Assembly: GCF_019550915.1 (NCBI RefSeq) | Contig: NZ_JAHWCI010000002.1 | Span: 62,001-126,000 of the forward strand | DNA length: 64,000 nucleotides | Source of the DNA: Mumia sp. zg.B17 | GTDB taxonomy: Bacteria > Actinomycetota > Actinomycetes > Propionibacteriales > Nocardioidaceae | Direction: 5' to 3' | Shown: positions 9,377 to 16,753 of the stretch, piece by piece | Numbering within the stretch: position 1 is the first letter of the stretch | Layout of the letters: every line of letters begins with the position of its first letter | Notes under the pieces: generated by a model | What the model was told of the DNA's origin: nothing | Seen by the model: the letters and a program-made list of their open reading frames with translations, nothing else | Database searches by the model: none | Made by a program: the position numbers and the translations under genes

Positions 9377-10806
9377 CCGGCTCACAGCTCATCGACTGGT
9401 CGTCGGCGGGAGTGCCGCTGCTGGTCGCCGCCGGGGCGATCGTGGCGCTGGTCGTCGATGCGTTCTGGCCGGGCGGCCGATGGCGACGCGCCGGGACGAT
9501 CGCCGTGGCGTCGCTGGCCGCGGCCGGCTCGTGGTTGGCGTCGACCGGGTCGACGGGGCCGATCGTCGCCGGGTTCTCGTGGGTGATCCTGCTGTCCGCC
9601 CTTGCGGTCGTGGTCCTCGCGCAGGTCCTGGAGGACGACGCCACGATGCCGGCGGGCGAGTCGGTCTTCCTCATGCTCTGTGCGACGGCGGGGGCGCTGA
9701 CCCTGGCGTCGGCGAGCGATTTCGTCACGCTCGTCGTGGCGCTGGAGCTCCTCTCTCTCCCGTCGATCGCGCTGGTCGCCATGCAGCGCGACCGGCGTGA
9801 GGCGGTCTCCTCGGCCTGGACGTTCTTCCTCGCGTCGGCCACCGCGACCGCGGTGACGCTCATGGGGCTGTCGCTGCTCTACGGGCTCACCGGCACGCTC
9901 ACCTACGAGGGCGTGCTGGTCGGTCTCCAGGCCGAGCGCGCACCGCTGCGGGTCGTCACCGCCGTCGTGGTCCTGGTGCTGATCGGCCTGGTGTTCAAGG
10001 TCGGCGCCGTTCCCTTCCACCTGTGGATCCCCGACGCCTACCGGGGCGCGACGGTGCCGGTGGCGGCGTTCCTCTCGGTGGTGTCCAAGGGTGGCGCGCT
10101 CGCCGGCCTGCTCGTGGTGCTCGCCTATCCGTTCGTGGCTCTCCAACCGCGGTGGGACGTCTTCATCGCCGTCGTGGCGGCGCTGTCGATGACGGTCGGC
10201 AACCTCGGCGCGCTCGCGCAGCGCGACATCGTCGGGATGCTGGCGTGGTCGTCCGTCGCGCAGGGCGGGTTCGTCCTCGCCCCGCTGGTCGCGGTCGCCG
10301 TCGGCTCGGACCTCGTGCTCACGGCCCCGCTTCGCTACCTCGCGGTCTACGCCGTCGCCAACCTCACCGTCTTCGCCGTCGCGGCGGTCGGCGTACGCCG
10401 GCTCGGCGGCACCTCGTACGCCCACTACACCGGGGTCGCCCGGCGTGATCCTCTTCTCGGGGTGGCCCTGCTGATGGGCCTGCTCGCGCTGGCGGGCTTC
10501 CCGCCGGCGGTGATCGGGCTGGTCGCCAAGTACGTCGTGCTCCAGCCGGTGATCGTGAGCGGGTACGGGTGGCTGGCCGCGGTCATGGCCGTCAACGTCG
10601 CGTTGGGGCTCGTCTACTACCTCCGGCTGGCCGTGGTCGCGTTCGCGCCGGCGAGCCGGGTGCTGCGGAGCGAGGTCGCCGCGTCCGGCGCCACCGTCCG
10701 CGAAGGTCGGGGGACGGCGATCGCGTACGCCGTGGTGGTGGTCGGCGTCGTCGCGCTCGTCGCCACCTCCGTCGCTCCGACGCTGCTTCTCGGCCCGCTT
10801 CCCTGA
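9373..10806 (+). CDS. nuoN: NADH-quinone oxidoreductase subunit N (antiporter-like pump)
   Basis: NuoN is the proximal antiporter-like pump subunit, 477 residues. The family signatures are FKVGAVPFHLWIPDAYRGATVP, the helix around LVVALELLSLPSIALVAM, and AGFPPAVIGLVAKYVVL. It overlaps nuoM by 4 nt and ends the operon. A new transcription unit begins within 20 bp of its stop. Confidence 0.93.
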   Translation: MTGSQLIDWSSAGVPLLVAAGAIVALVVDAFWPGGRWRRAGTIAVASLAAAGSWLASTGSTGPIVAGFSWVILLSALAVVVLAQVLEDDATMPAGESVFLMLCATAGALTLASASDFVTLVVALELLSLPSIALVAMQRDRREAVSSAWTFFLASATATAVTLMGLSLLYGLTGTLTYEGVLVGLQAERAPLRVVTAVVVLVLIGLVFKVGAVPFHLWIPDAYRGATVPVAAFLSVVSKGGALAGLLVVLAYPFVALQPRWDVFIAVVAALSMTVGNLGALAQRDIVGMLAWSSVAQGGFVLAPLVAVAVGSDLVLTAPLRYLAVYAVANLTVFAVAAVGVRRLGGTSYAHYTGVARRDPLLGVALLMGLLALAGFPPAVIGLVAKYVVLQPVIVSGYGWLAAVMAVNVALGLVYYLRLAVVAFAPASRVLRSEVAASGATVREGRGTAIAYAVVVVGVVALVATSVAPTLLLGPLP

Positions 10807-10823
10807 CCCGGTCTCGGTGATCA

Positions 10824-10850
10824 TGTCGAGAAGCGCGCGCCGGCTCCGTC
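10824..10850 (+). promoter_or_regulatory. Candidate ECF42-type promoter (TGTCGA-N17-CGTC)
   Basis: TGTCGA at 10824-10829 and CGTC at 10847-10850 are separated by 17 bp. From memory, this matches the target motif described for ECF42 sigma factors (TGTCGA at -35, CGA/TC at -10) upstream of DGPF-family genes. It sits just before the DGPF gene, whose neighbour encodes such a sigma factor, so autoregulation is likely. Confidence 0.65.
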
Positions 10851-10860
10851 CCTGGAGTGA

Positions 10861-10880
10861 CGGCAGCGAGAACGCTGCCG
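10861..10880 (+). other. Perfect 8-bp hairpin in the DGPF gene leader
   Basis: CGGCAGCG-AGAA-CGCTGCCG forms a perfect stem with a 4-nt loop. It lies just after the expected start site of the ECF42-like promoter and before the Shine-Dalgarno sequence. It could stabilise the transcript or end read-through from nuoN. There is no T-run. Confidence 0.45.
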
Positions 10881-10905
10881 CGGTTGAATGGACAAGGAGA
10901 CGACG

Positions 10906-11316
10906 ATGGCGAAGTACCTGCTGCTCAAGCACTACCGGGGCGGACCGAAGCCGGAGCACGAGTTCGCGCCCATGGACCAGTGGACGCCGGACGAGGTGTC
11001 GGCGCACGTCGCGTTCATGGAGCACGTGGCCGACACGCTCGGTGAGCGTGGCGAGTACGTCGACGGTCAGGCGCTGTCGCCCGAGGGCACGTTCGTCCGC
11101 CACGACGGAGAGGGACGTCCGCCGGTGACCGACGGACCGTTCGCCGAGAGCAAGGACCTCATCGCCGGCTGGATGGTCATCGACGTCGATTCGGTCGAGC
11201 GGGCTCACGAGGCAGCAGCCTTCCTCTCGTCGGCCCCGGGTCCCCGCGGGGAGCCGATCAACGAGTGGATCGAGGTCCGGCCCTTCCTCGAGATGCCCCC
11301 CATGGTCACCGACTGA
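10906..11316 (+). CDS. DGPF/YCII-family protein linked to ECF42 sigma factor
   Basis: This is a 136-residue soluble protein with the YCII-related (DGPF) ferredoxin-like fold. The family motif is VTDGPFAESKDLIAGWMVIDV. The ATG at 10906 was preferred over ATG 10888 because AAGGAG lies 6 nt upstream of it. DGPF proteins are small and their biochemical activity is largely unknown. Genes of this type commonly accompany ECF42 sigma factors, as here: the sigma gene starts about 30 bp downstream. The predicted TGTCGA/CGTC promoter lies upstream. Confidence 0.88.
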   Translation: MAKYLLLKHYRGGPKPEHEFAPMDQWTPDEVSAHVAFMEHVADTLGERGEYVDGQALSPEGTFVRHDGEGRPPVTDGPFAESKDLIAGWMVIDVDSVERAHEAAAFLSSAPGPRGEPINEWIEVRPFLEMPPMVTD

Positions 11317-11345
11317 GCACGCCGCGGCTCATCGGACGGCATGTC

Positions 11346-12494
11346 GTGGACCGGCTTCTTCGGGACCTGATGCCGCAGGTGCTCGGTGTCCTCCTCCGCC
11401 GCGGCGCTGACTTCGCGTCGGGGGAGGACGCGGTGCAGGAGGCGATGATCGAGGCCGTACGCCGCTGGCCGGGGGAGTGGCCCGATGACCCGCGCGGCTG
11501 GCTGGTGACCGTCGCGTGGCGCAAGTATCTCGACACGGCCCGAGCGGCGTCGGCACGGCGCGCGCGGGAGGAGCGGGTGGTCGACCACCGGCCGCCGGGG
11601 CCGACCGAGCAGACCGACGACACGCTGCGCCTGCTCTTCCTCTGCTGCCATCCGTCACTCTCGCCGGCCTCCGCGGTGGCGCTCACCCTGCGGGCGGTCG
11701 GCGGGCTCACCACGCGGCAGATCGCCGAGGCGTACCTCGTGCCCGAGGCGACGATGGCGCAGCGGATCAGCCGGGCCAAGCGGACGGTCGCCAAGGAGGG
11801 AGTCGGGCCCAGAGGTGACCTGCGCGCCGTGCTGAAGGTCCTCTACCTGATCTTCAACGAGGGCTACACCGGCGCGGTGGACCTGGCTGCCGAGGCGATC
11901 CGGCTCACGAGGATGCTGGCGCGGGCGACCGACGACCCGGAGGTGGCCGGCCTGCTCGCGCTGATGCTGCTGCACCATGCGCGTCGCGACGCGCGGTGGG
12001 CCGTGGACGGCTCGATCGTGCCGCTCGCCGAGCAGGACCGCTCGCGGTGGGACACGCGGCGGATCGCCGAAGGGGTCGACATCCTCCAGACCGCCCTCGC
12101 CCGTCAGCAGGTCGGCGAGTACCAGGCGCAGGCGGCGATCGCCGCGCTCCACTGCGACGCCGCGGCCGCCGACGAGACCGACTGGCCCCAGATCCTCCAG
12201 TGGTACGACGAGCTCCTCGAGCACACCACCTCACCGGTGGTCGCGATGAACCGCGCGGTCGCCGTCGGGGAGGTCCAGGGCCCCGCCGAGGGACTCCGCG
12301 CGCTGGATCCCGTGCCCGCCGAGGTTCCTCGGCGAGCGGCGGTGGCGGCCTGGCTGCACGAGCGCGCCGGAGACCGTACGGCCGCGGCGAGGCTCTACGC
12401 GGAGGCTGCGGCGGCCTCGACGAACGTGCCGGAGCGCGACCACCTGACCAGGCAGGCTGCCAGGCTCCGGCACGAGCCGCCTAGCGGTAGTTGA
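11346..12494 (+). CDS. ECF42-type RNA polymerase sigma factor with C-terminal TPR-like extension
   Basis: The N-terminal 180 residues are a sigma-70 ECF core. Region 2 lies around [17 protein letters not shown] with [16 protein letters not shown]. Region 4 is a helix-turn-helix around [21 protein letters not shown]. About 200 further residues begin at [10 protein letters not shown] and form the helical SnoaL-independent extension typical of ECF42 (DUF6596/TPR-like), which replaces a classical anti-sigma factor. The GTG at 11346 is the best in-frame start after the upstream stop, though the ribosome site is weak and the start is uncertain. The 3' end overlaps yajQ by 14 nt on the opposite strand. 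Confidence 0.88.
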   Translation: MDRLLRDLMPQVLGVLLRRGADFASGEDAVQEAMIEAVRRWPGEWPDDPRGWLVTVAWRKYLDTARAASARRAREERVVDHRPPGPTEQTDDTLRLLFLCCHPSLSPASAVALTLRAVGGLTTRQIAEAYLVPEATMAQRISRAKRTVAKEGVGPRGDLRAVLKVLYLIFNEGYTGAVDLAAEAIRLTRMLARATDDPEVAGLLALMLLHHARRDARWAVDGSIVPLAEQDRSRWDTRRIAEGVDILQTALARQQVGEYQAQAAIAALHCDAAAADETDWPQILQWYDELLEHTTSPVVAMNRAVAVGEVQGPAEGLRALDPVPAEVPRRAAVAAWLHERAGDRTAAARLYAEAAAASTNVPERDHLTRQAARLRHEPPSGS

Positions 12495-12975
12495 CGAACT
12501 GCACGGCGAAGTCGAGGTCGGCGCCCTTGACCAGCGCGATGACCTCCTGGAGGTCGTCGCGCTTCTTGCTCGTGACGCGGAGCTCCTCGCCCTGGATCTG
12601 CACCTTGACGCCCTTCGGGCCCTCGTCGCGGATCAGCTTGGACACCTTCTTGGCCTGCTCCTGGCTGATGCCCTCGGAGAAGGTGCCGTTGATCACCGAC
12701 TCCTTGCCGGACTGCTTGGGGTCGCCGGCCTCCAGCGTCTTGAGCGACACGCCTCGCTTGACGAGCTTGTCCTTGAGGACGTCGAGGACGGCGAGGGCGC
12801 GCTCGTCGGCGTTCGCCTTGATGACGAGACCTGTCGGCCCGCTCTTCTCGATCGAGGCCCCGGTGTTCTTGAAGTCGTATCGGGTCGCGATCTCGCGCGC
12901 GGCCTGGTTGATCGCGTTGTCGATCTCGGCGTGGTCGAGCTTGCTCACGATGTCGAACGACGAGTCCGCGGCCAT
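12481..12975 (-). CDS. YajQ/DUF520 family nucleotide-binding protein
   Basis: The 164-residue product matches the YajQ family, which has two ferredoxin-like domains. Diagnostic stretches are [20 protein letters not shown] at the N-terminus, [12 protein letters not shown] and [21 protein letters not shown]. Xanthomonas homologues bind cyclic-di-GMP and others bind nucleic acid; the role here is unknown. The ATG at 12975 has a strong GGAGAGG site upstream. A longer reading would run into tRNA-Tyr. The gene converges on the ECF42 gene with overlapping ends. Confidence 0.93.
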   Translation of the reverse strand: MAADSSFDIVSKLDHAEIDNAINQAAREIATRYDFKNTGASIEKSGPTGLVIKANADERALAVLDVLKDKLVKRGVSLKTLEAGDPKQSGKESVINGTFSEGISQEQAKKVSKLIRDEGPKGVKVQIQGEELRVTSKKRDDLQEVIALVKGADLDFAVQFVNYR

Positions 12976-13010
12976 GGTGATCCTCTCCGTCGGGGTCCCG
13001 GTCACCCGGT

Positions 13011-13040
13011 TTCGGGCGCGCAGGAGTGCTGCGTTAAAGT
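13011..13040 (+). promoter_or_regulatory. Candidate promoter for tRNA-Tyr
   Basis: TAAAGT at 13035-13040 fits the TANNNT -10 consensus. TTCGGG at 13011-13016 lies 18 bp upstream and resembles the TTTCGG element before tRNA-Thr. The expected start site is about 26 nt before the mature tRNA. Confidence 0.4.
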
Positions 13041-13072
13041 CGTGCTGTTGCTCGGACAGAGTAACGAACCCC

Positions 13073-13154
13073 GGCAGGTTGCCCGAGCGGCCAAAGGGAG
13101 CTGACTGTAAATCAGCCGGCATTGCCTACAGAGGTTCGAATCCTCTACCTGCCA
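13073..13154 (+). tRNA. tRNA-Tyr (anticodon GTA)
   Basis: The class II tRNA folds with acceptor GGCAGGT/ACCTGCC and a discriminator A at 13154. The anticodon stem GCTGA/TCAGC encloses CTGTAAA, placing GTA at 13107-13109. There is a long variable arm and a T-arm with GAGGTTCGAATCCTC. CCA is not encoded. Confidence 0.96.
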
Positions 13155-13168
13155 CCCTCACGGGCACC

Positions 13169-13195
13169 CAGGCCCCCGCCTCAGGCGGGGGCCTG
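13169..13195 (+). terminator. Strong hairpin terminator after tRNA-Tyr
   Basis: A perfect 12-bp inverted repeat (CAGGCCCCCGCC / GGCGGGGGCCTG) with a TCA loop lies 14 nt downstream of the tRNA. It lacks a strong T-run, as is common in high-GC actinobacteria. Confidence 0.8.
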
Positions 13196-13235
13196 AGTCG
13201 TTCCCGCGCCTCGACATCGGTGGACGACGGGCAGC

Positions 13236-14114
13236 TCACAGGCGCGCCGCCGCGCGCACCAGGCCCGCCACGCCCGATGATGTGCTGTGAGGCGGCCACG
13301 CGATGACGGTCGTGACCTGAGGGGCGTCCGAGACCGGGACGACAGCCAGTCCGTCGTGGAGACCGGCGGTGGCCGACTCGGGCAGCATGATCGCGGTGCG
13401 GCCCAGCCGCACCAGCTGCAGAACCTGCGTCAGGTCGCGGAGCTCAGGGCCGGGACCGGCGGGGTAGGTGCCGCGGAGATCGGGCCAGCGCGGCAGCGGG
13501 AGGTCGGCGATGGAGCCGGCCTCGGCGACGGTCATGGAGTCCTGGGCGCTCGTGGGGTGGCCGGCCGGCAGGACGAGCACCTGCTCCTCGACCGTGAGCG
13601 TGTCCACGTCGAACCCGCTCACGTCGTCGAACGGTCGGTGCAGGATCGCGACATCGGCGCGCCCGTCGCGCAGCATGAGGCTTTGATGCCCCGGTGGGCT
13701 CAGCACCACGTCGACGTCGACGGCACCGGGCTCGGCGGCGTAGGCATCGAGCAGCTTGGCCATCAGCTCGCTCGACGCGCCTGCCTTGGCGGTGAGCACC
13801 ACCGGGGCCCGGCCGTTCGCCTCGACGGTTCGGCGGGTGCGTCGCTCCGCTGCCTCGACGGCTGCCAGCGCGGCCCGGCCCTCGAGCAGCAGGGTCTCCC
13901 CGGCGCTCGTGAGGGTCACCCCGCGCGGCGTACGGACGAAGAGGTCGGCGCCCAGGCGTCGCTCGAGCTGGGCGATCGCGCGCGACAGCGGCGGCTGCGC
14001 CATCCCGAGGCGGGTGGCCGCCCGACCGACGTGCGACTCCTCGGCGACGGCGATGAAGTAGCGAAGCTCACGGGTTTCCACCTCGTCGAGATTACGCGGC
14101 TCACCAGGCGTCAT
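13236..14114 (-). CDS. LysR-family transcriptional regulator
   Basis: This 292-residue LTTR has its winged helix-turn-helix at residues 12-70 (ELRYFIAVAEESHVGRAATR, then PPLSRAIAQLERRLGADLF). The C-terminal part is an effector-binding domain. Start is the ATG at 14114. It is divergent from a short-chain dehydrogenase gene starting at 14185. This arrangement usually means the regulator controls its neighbour and itself. Two palindromes, at 14113-14127 (T-N11-A type) and 14135-14147, lie in the gap. Confidence 0.92.
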   Translation of the reverse strand: MTPGEPRNLDEVETRELRYFIAVAEESHVGRAATRLGMAQPPLSRAIAQLERRLGADLFVRTPRGVTLTSAGETLLLEGRAALAAVEAAERRTRRTVEANGRAPVVLTAKAGASSELMAKLLDAYAAEPGAVDVDVVLSPPGHQSLMLRDGRADVAILHRPFDDVSGFDVDTLTVEEQVLVLPAGHPTSAQDSMTVAEAGSIADLPLPRWPDLRGTYPAGPGPELRDLTQVLQLVRLGRTAIMLPESATAGLHDGLAVVPVSDAPQVTTVIAWPPHSTSSGVAGLVRAAARL

Positions 14115-14127
14115 ACCGCGGCAGTAT
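14113..14127. promoter_or_regulatory. Candidate LysR box (ATAC-N7-GTAT)
   Basis: ATACCGCGGCAGTAT fits the T-N11-A dyad recognised by LysR-type regulators. It covers the regulator's own start codon, consistent with autorepression. A second dyad is nearby. Confidence 0.5.
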
Positions 14128-14134
14128 CGGCCCC

Positions 14135-14147
14135 GACCGGATCGGTC
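14135..14147. promoter_or_regulatory. Second dyad in the LysR/SDR intergenic region
   Basis: GACCG-GAT-CGGTC is a perfect 5-bp dyad with a 3-bp centre, 38 bp before the SDR start codon. It could be an activation site for the divergent dehydrogenase gene. Confidence 0.4.
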
Positions 14148-14184
14148 TTGGATATCGACGACGTCGCGAGCACACGATCGAGGC

Positions 14185-14922
14185 ATGCCAGAGAACAGCA
14201 ACGAGAACAAGAGAACAGCGCTGGTCACCGGCGCCAACAAGGGGATCGGCTACGAGATCGCCGCGGGTCTGGCCCGCCTCGGGTTCCGCGTCGGCGTCGG
14301 CGCACGGGACGCGGTCCGGCGCGCCGACGCCGTGGACAAGCTTCGGGCTGACGGGCTCGACGTGTTCGGCGTCCCCCTCGACGTGACCGACGATGTCAGC
14401 GTCGCGGCCGCGGCTGCGCAGCTTGAAGCGCGAGGTGGGCTCGACGTACTCGTCAACAACGCCGCCATCACCGGGGGCATGCCGCAGGATCCCAGCAAGG
14501 TCAGCGCCGAGCAGGTGCTGTCGGTGGTCGACACCAACGTGGTCGGCGTCATCCGGGTCACCAACGCGGTGCTGCCGATGCTGCGTCGGGCGACGTCGCC
14601 ACGCATCGTCAACGTGTCGAGCACGGTCGGCTCCCTCACTCTGCAGACCGCGCAAGCCGCCGCGGTCGGCCCGGTCTCGGCGGTCTACTCGCCGACCAAG
14701 TCCTACCTCAACGCCGTGACGGTCCAGTACGCCAAGGAGCTCGCCGGCACCGGGATCCTGGTCAACGCGGGGTGCCCGGGCTTCGTCGCGACCGACCTCA
14801 ACGGCCACCAGGGGACCCGTACGCCCGAGCAGGGTGCGGCGGTCTTCCTCGCGCTGGCGACGCTGCCCGACAGTGGCCCGACCGGCACCTTCCGTGACGA
14901 GGACGGCATCCAGCCCTGGTGA
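14185..14922 (+). CDS. Short-chain dehydrogenase/reductase (SDR)
   Basis: The 245-residue classical SDR has the cofactor motif TGANKGIG (residues 15-22), the NNAA structural motif, a catalytic Ser in VNVSSTVGS, and YSPTK supplying the Tyr/Lys pair. A basic residue after the Gly motif suggests NADP(H). The carbonyl-reductase-like pattern resembles SDRs that reduce aldehydes or ketones; the substrate is unknown. It is divergent from the LysR gene and probably controlled by it. Its stop codon lies within a palindrome shared with the convergent beta-lactamase-like gene. Confidence 0.93.
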   Translation: MPENSNENKRTALVTGANKGIGYEIAAGLARLGFRVGVGARDAVRRADAVDKLRADGLDVFGVPLDVTDDVSVAAAAAQLEARGGLDVLVNNAAITGGMPQDPSKVSAEQVLSVVDTNVVGVIRVTNAVLPMLRRATSPRIVNVSSTVGSLTLQTAQAAAVGPVSAVYSPTKSYLNAVTVQYAKELAGTGILVNAGCPGFVATDLNGHQGTRTPEQGAAVFLALATLPDSGPTGTFRDEDGIQPW

Positions 14923-14935
14923 GGCGGACGCCTCA
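14920..14935. terminator. Bidirectional hairpin spanning two convergent stop codons
   Basis: TGAGGC-GGAC-GCCTCA is a perfect 6-bp palindrome. Its left arm contains the SDR stop (14920-14922) and its right arm contains the stop of the convergent beta-lactamase-like gene (14933-14935). It is short and lacks T-runs, so function as a bidirectional terminator is plausible but unproven. Confidence 0.4.
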
Positions 14936-16114
14936 GCGCAGGGCGGCGAGCACGTCGGAGGTGAACGCGCCGGGCGTCAGCGCGTCCGGGTCCTGCGGTG
15001 CGGCTCCCATCCGTACGGCGACGATCCGCTCGGACGGGACGACGGCCACGACCTGCTTGCCGAGCCCGAGCGCCCAGAAGGCGTCGGCGGGTGCTCCCGG
15101 AGCCAGGCGCCCACCCTTGCGGGTCGCCGCCCCTCCCTGGCGGTCCGCGCCGGGATCGGTGGCCGTCAGCGCACCGAGCACGGGTCCCTTGCGGTTGACC
15201 CACCACAGCAGCCCGTACGCCGCGTTGAGCGGCGAGGAGGACCTGCCCGTCGCCTGCCCCATGTAGTCCTCCGAGACCACCTGGGTCGCGCCCCACCGGC
15301 CGTCGCGCATCGTCAGGAGCCCGAGGCGGGCGAGGTCCAGGCAGGAGGCGTTCACGCCCGAGAACATGGTGGTGTTGCCCGAGGGATCCTCGCCCCAGAA
15401 GGTCCTCGACATCGTGAGCGGGTCGAGCAGCTTCTCTCTCGCGTACGCGGCGGGCTTCGTCCCCGTCGCCTTCGTCAGGACCTCGTCCAGAGTCTGGATC
15501 GCCGCGTTGTTGTAGCGCCAGACCCTTCCGGGCCGCGCGTCCTGGGTGAGCCCGATCGCGTACGCCGTCTTGTCGCGGGCCGCGAGCGCCAGCTGCTGGT
15601 AGTCGCTCACGAAGTCCCAGTGGCGGCCGGAGACGTTGGCGAGGAGGTCGCGGACCGTCACGCGCGCGGCGGGCGTTCCCTTCCACTCGGAGACGTAGTC
15701 CGACGCCCGGTCGTCGAGGTCGAGCAACCCCTCGTCCGCCGCGATCCCGACCAGCAACGACGTGAAGGACTTCGTCACGGAGAACGTGGGCCCCATGGAG
15801 TCGGCGGTGCTGTCGCCGAAGTACGCCTCGTGCACGACCTCCCCGTCGCGGGTGACCACGAAGCACGACGTGCCGTCGGCCTCGAGTCGTCGGTCGAGCG
15901 CCCGCAGGGCGGCCCCGTCGAAGCCCGCGGCGGCCGCGTCCGTCCGATCCCAGTCGGCGCCAGGGACGGTCGTGCCGCGCGCGGCCGGCGACGGTGAGCT
16001 CGTGGTGCGGGTGCCGCTCGTACCCTCGTCCTCGCGTGGGGAGCCGCCGCTCGCCGTGCACGCCGCGAGTGCCAGCGAGGCGGCAACCAGCGCGGCCGTG
16101 CGTGCCCGGAACAT
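14933..16114 (-). CDS. Serine beta-lactamase/esterase-like lipoprotein (class C fold)
   Basis: This 393-residue exported lipoprotein has a lipobox LAAC ending near residue 19 and a Ser/Thr/Pro-rich linker. The catalytic domain is of the beta-lactamase/D-Ala-D-Ala-carboxypeptidase superfamily (Pfam Beta-lactamase). SVTK gives Ser112 and Lys115, and RYNN gives Tyr201 and Asn203. Most actinobacterial members of this size are esterases, peptidases or carboxypeptidases rather than antibiotic-resistance enzymes. ATG 16114 was chosen because a signal peptide follows directly; an in-frame start further upstream would place residues before it. Confidence 0.9.
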   Translation of the reverse strand: MFRARTAALVAASLALAACTASGGSPREDEGTSGTRTTSSPSPAARGTTVPGADWDRTDAAAAGFDGAALRALDRRLEADGTSCFVVTRDGEVVHEAYFGDSTADSMGPTFSVTKSFTSLLVGIAADEGLLDLDDRASDYVSEWKGTPAARVTVRDLLANVSGRHWDFVSDYQQLALAARDKTAYAIGLTQDARPGRVWRYNNAAIQTLDEVLTKATGTKPAAYAREKLLDPLTMSRTFWGEDPSGNTTMFSGVNASCLDLARLGLLTMRDGRWGATQVVSEDYMGQATGRSSSPLNAAYGLLWWVNRKGPVLGALTATDPGADRQGGAATRKGGRLAPGAPADAFWALGLGKQVVAVVPSERIVAVRMGAAPQDPDALTPGAFTSDVLAALR

Positions 16115-16199
16115 GCCTCCATCGTCCCAGGCCGCACCAACGTCGACGTGACCGAACTCACGCACCGGGACGACTCAGGTCATGGAGGGGACCCCCGGA

Positions 16200-16229
16200 T
16201 TTCGGTTCCGGCGCGCGGCCGTGTATCTT
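16200..16229 (+). promoter_or_regulatory. Candidate promoter for tRNA-Thr/tRNA-Met/rpmG
   Basis: TTTCGG at 16200-16205 and TATCTT at 16224-16229 are 18 bp apart and match the TANNNT -10 pattern. The tRNA begins 19 nt after the -10 box. Confidence 0.5.
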
Positions 16230-16248
16230 TTCATCCGGTTCGCCGATC

Positions 16249-16321
16249 GCCCCTTTAGCTCAGTCGGCAGAGCGTCTCCATGGTAAGGAGAAGGTCTACG
16301 GTTCGATTCCGTAAAGGGGCT
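16249..16321 (+). tRNA. tRNA-Thr (anticodon GGT)
   Basis: A 73-nt cloverleaf with acceptor GCCCCTT/AAGGGGC. The anticodon stem TCTCC/GGAGA encloses ATGGTAA, giving anticodon GGT. The T-arm is intact. CCA is not encoded. It is followed 54 nt later by tRNA-Met. Confidence 0.96.
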
Positions 16322-16375
16322 CTGAGTCTCACCCGCTCCCTCCGCTCGGTCCCGGCAGGGTGCGGGCGGACGTAT

Positions 16376-16449
16376 GGCGGGGTAGCTCAGGTGGTTAGAG
16401 CACACGGCTCATAATCGTGGTGTCGCGGGTTCGAGTCCCGCCCCCGCTA
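16376..16449 (+). tRNA. tRNA-Met (elongator, anticodon CAT)
   Basis: A 74-nt cloverleaf. The anticodon stem CACGG/TCGTG encloses CTCATAA (CAT). The acceptor begins with G and pairs fully, and the anticodon stem lacks the three G-C pairs of initiator tRNA, so this is the elongator form. It lies 45 nt upstream of rpmG and is probably co-transcribed with it. Confidence 0.94.
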
Positions 16450-16494
16450 CAGAACAGACGACAGAAGCAGTTCCACCGAAGAAGAGGCAGACTC

Positions 16495-16665
16495 GTGGCC
16501 AGCAAGAGCTCTGACATCCGTCCCAAGATCACCTTGGCGTGCACCGAGTGCAAGCGACGCAACTACATCACCAAGAAGAACCGTCGCAACGATCCCGATC
16601 GCCTCGACCTCAAGAAGTTCTGCCCGCACGAGCGTCGTCACACGGTCCACCGCGAGACCCGCTGA
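16495..16665 (+). CDS. rpmG: 50S ribosomal protein L33
   Basis: This 56-residue zinc-ribbon type L33 (C+ form) has two CxxC-like pairs: CTEC is clear, while the second site has Cys with His (FCPHERRH). The GTG start at 16495 follows an AGAGG site and gives the normal N-terminus ([15 protein letters not shown]). It is the usual tRNA-Thr/tRNA-Met/rpmG arrangement of actinobacteria. The maoC-type dehydratase genes that often follow rpmG are absent; murB comes next. Confidence 0.95.
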   Translation: MASKSSDIRPKITLACTECKRRNYITKKNRRNDPDRLDLKKFCPHERRHTVHRETR

Positions 16666-16701
16666 CCTTCGCCTGCGACGTCGCACGTCACACACTCCAC
16701 T

Positions 16702-16729
16702 GGGGTCCCGCCTTCTCGGCGCGGACCCC
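16702..16729 (+). terminator. Hairpin terminator after rpmG
   Basis: GGGGTCC and GGACCCC pair around an inner CGCC/GGCG stem with a TTCTC loop (one bulged C). It lies between rpmG and murB. No T-run follows, so termination may be partial. Confidence 0.65.
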
Positions 16730-16753
16730 GGTGTCATGTTGGGAGCCCCCTCG

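Noticed and set aside
12976-13122. Upstream extension of YajQ
   Set aside because: It would run into tRNA-Tyr on the other strand and lacks conservation; ATG 12975 has a good ribosome site.
14933-16114. Calling the SxxK lipoprotein an antibiotic-resistance beta-lactamase
   Set aside because: The motifs define only the fold; the lipobox and family distribution make esterase, peptidase or carboxypeptidase equally likely.
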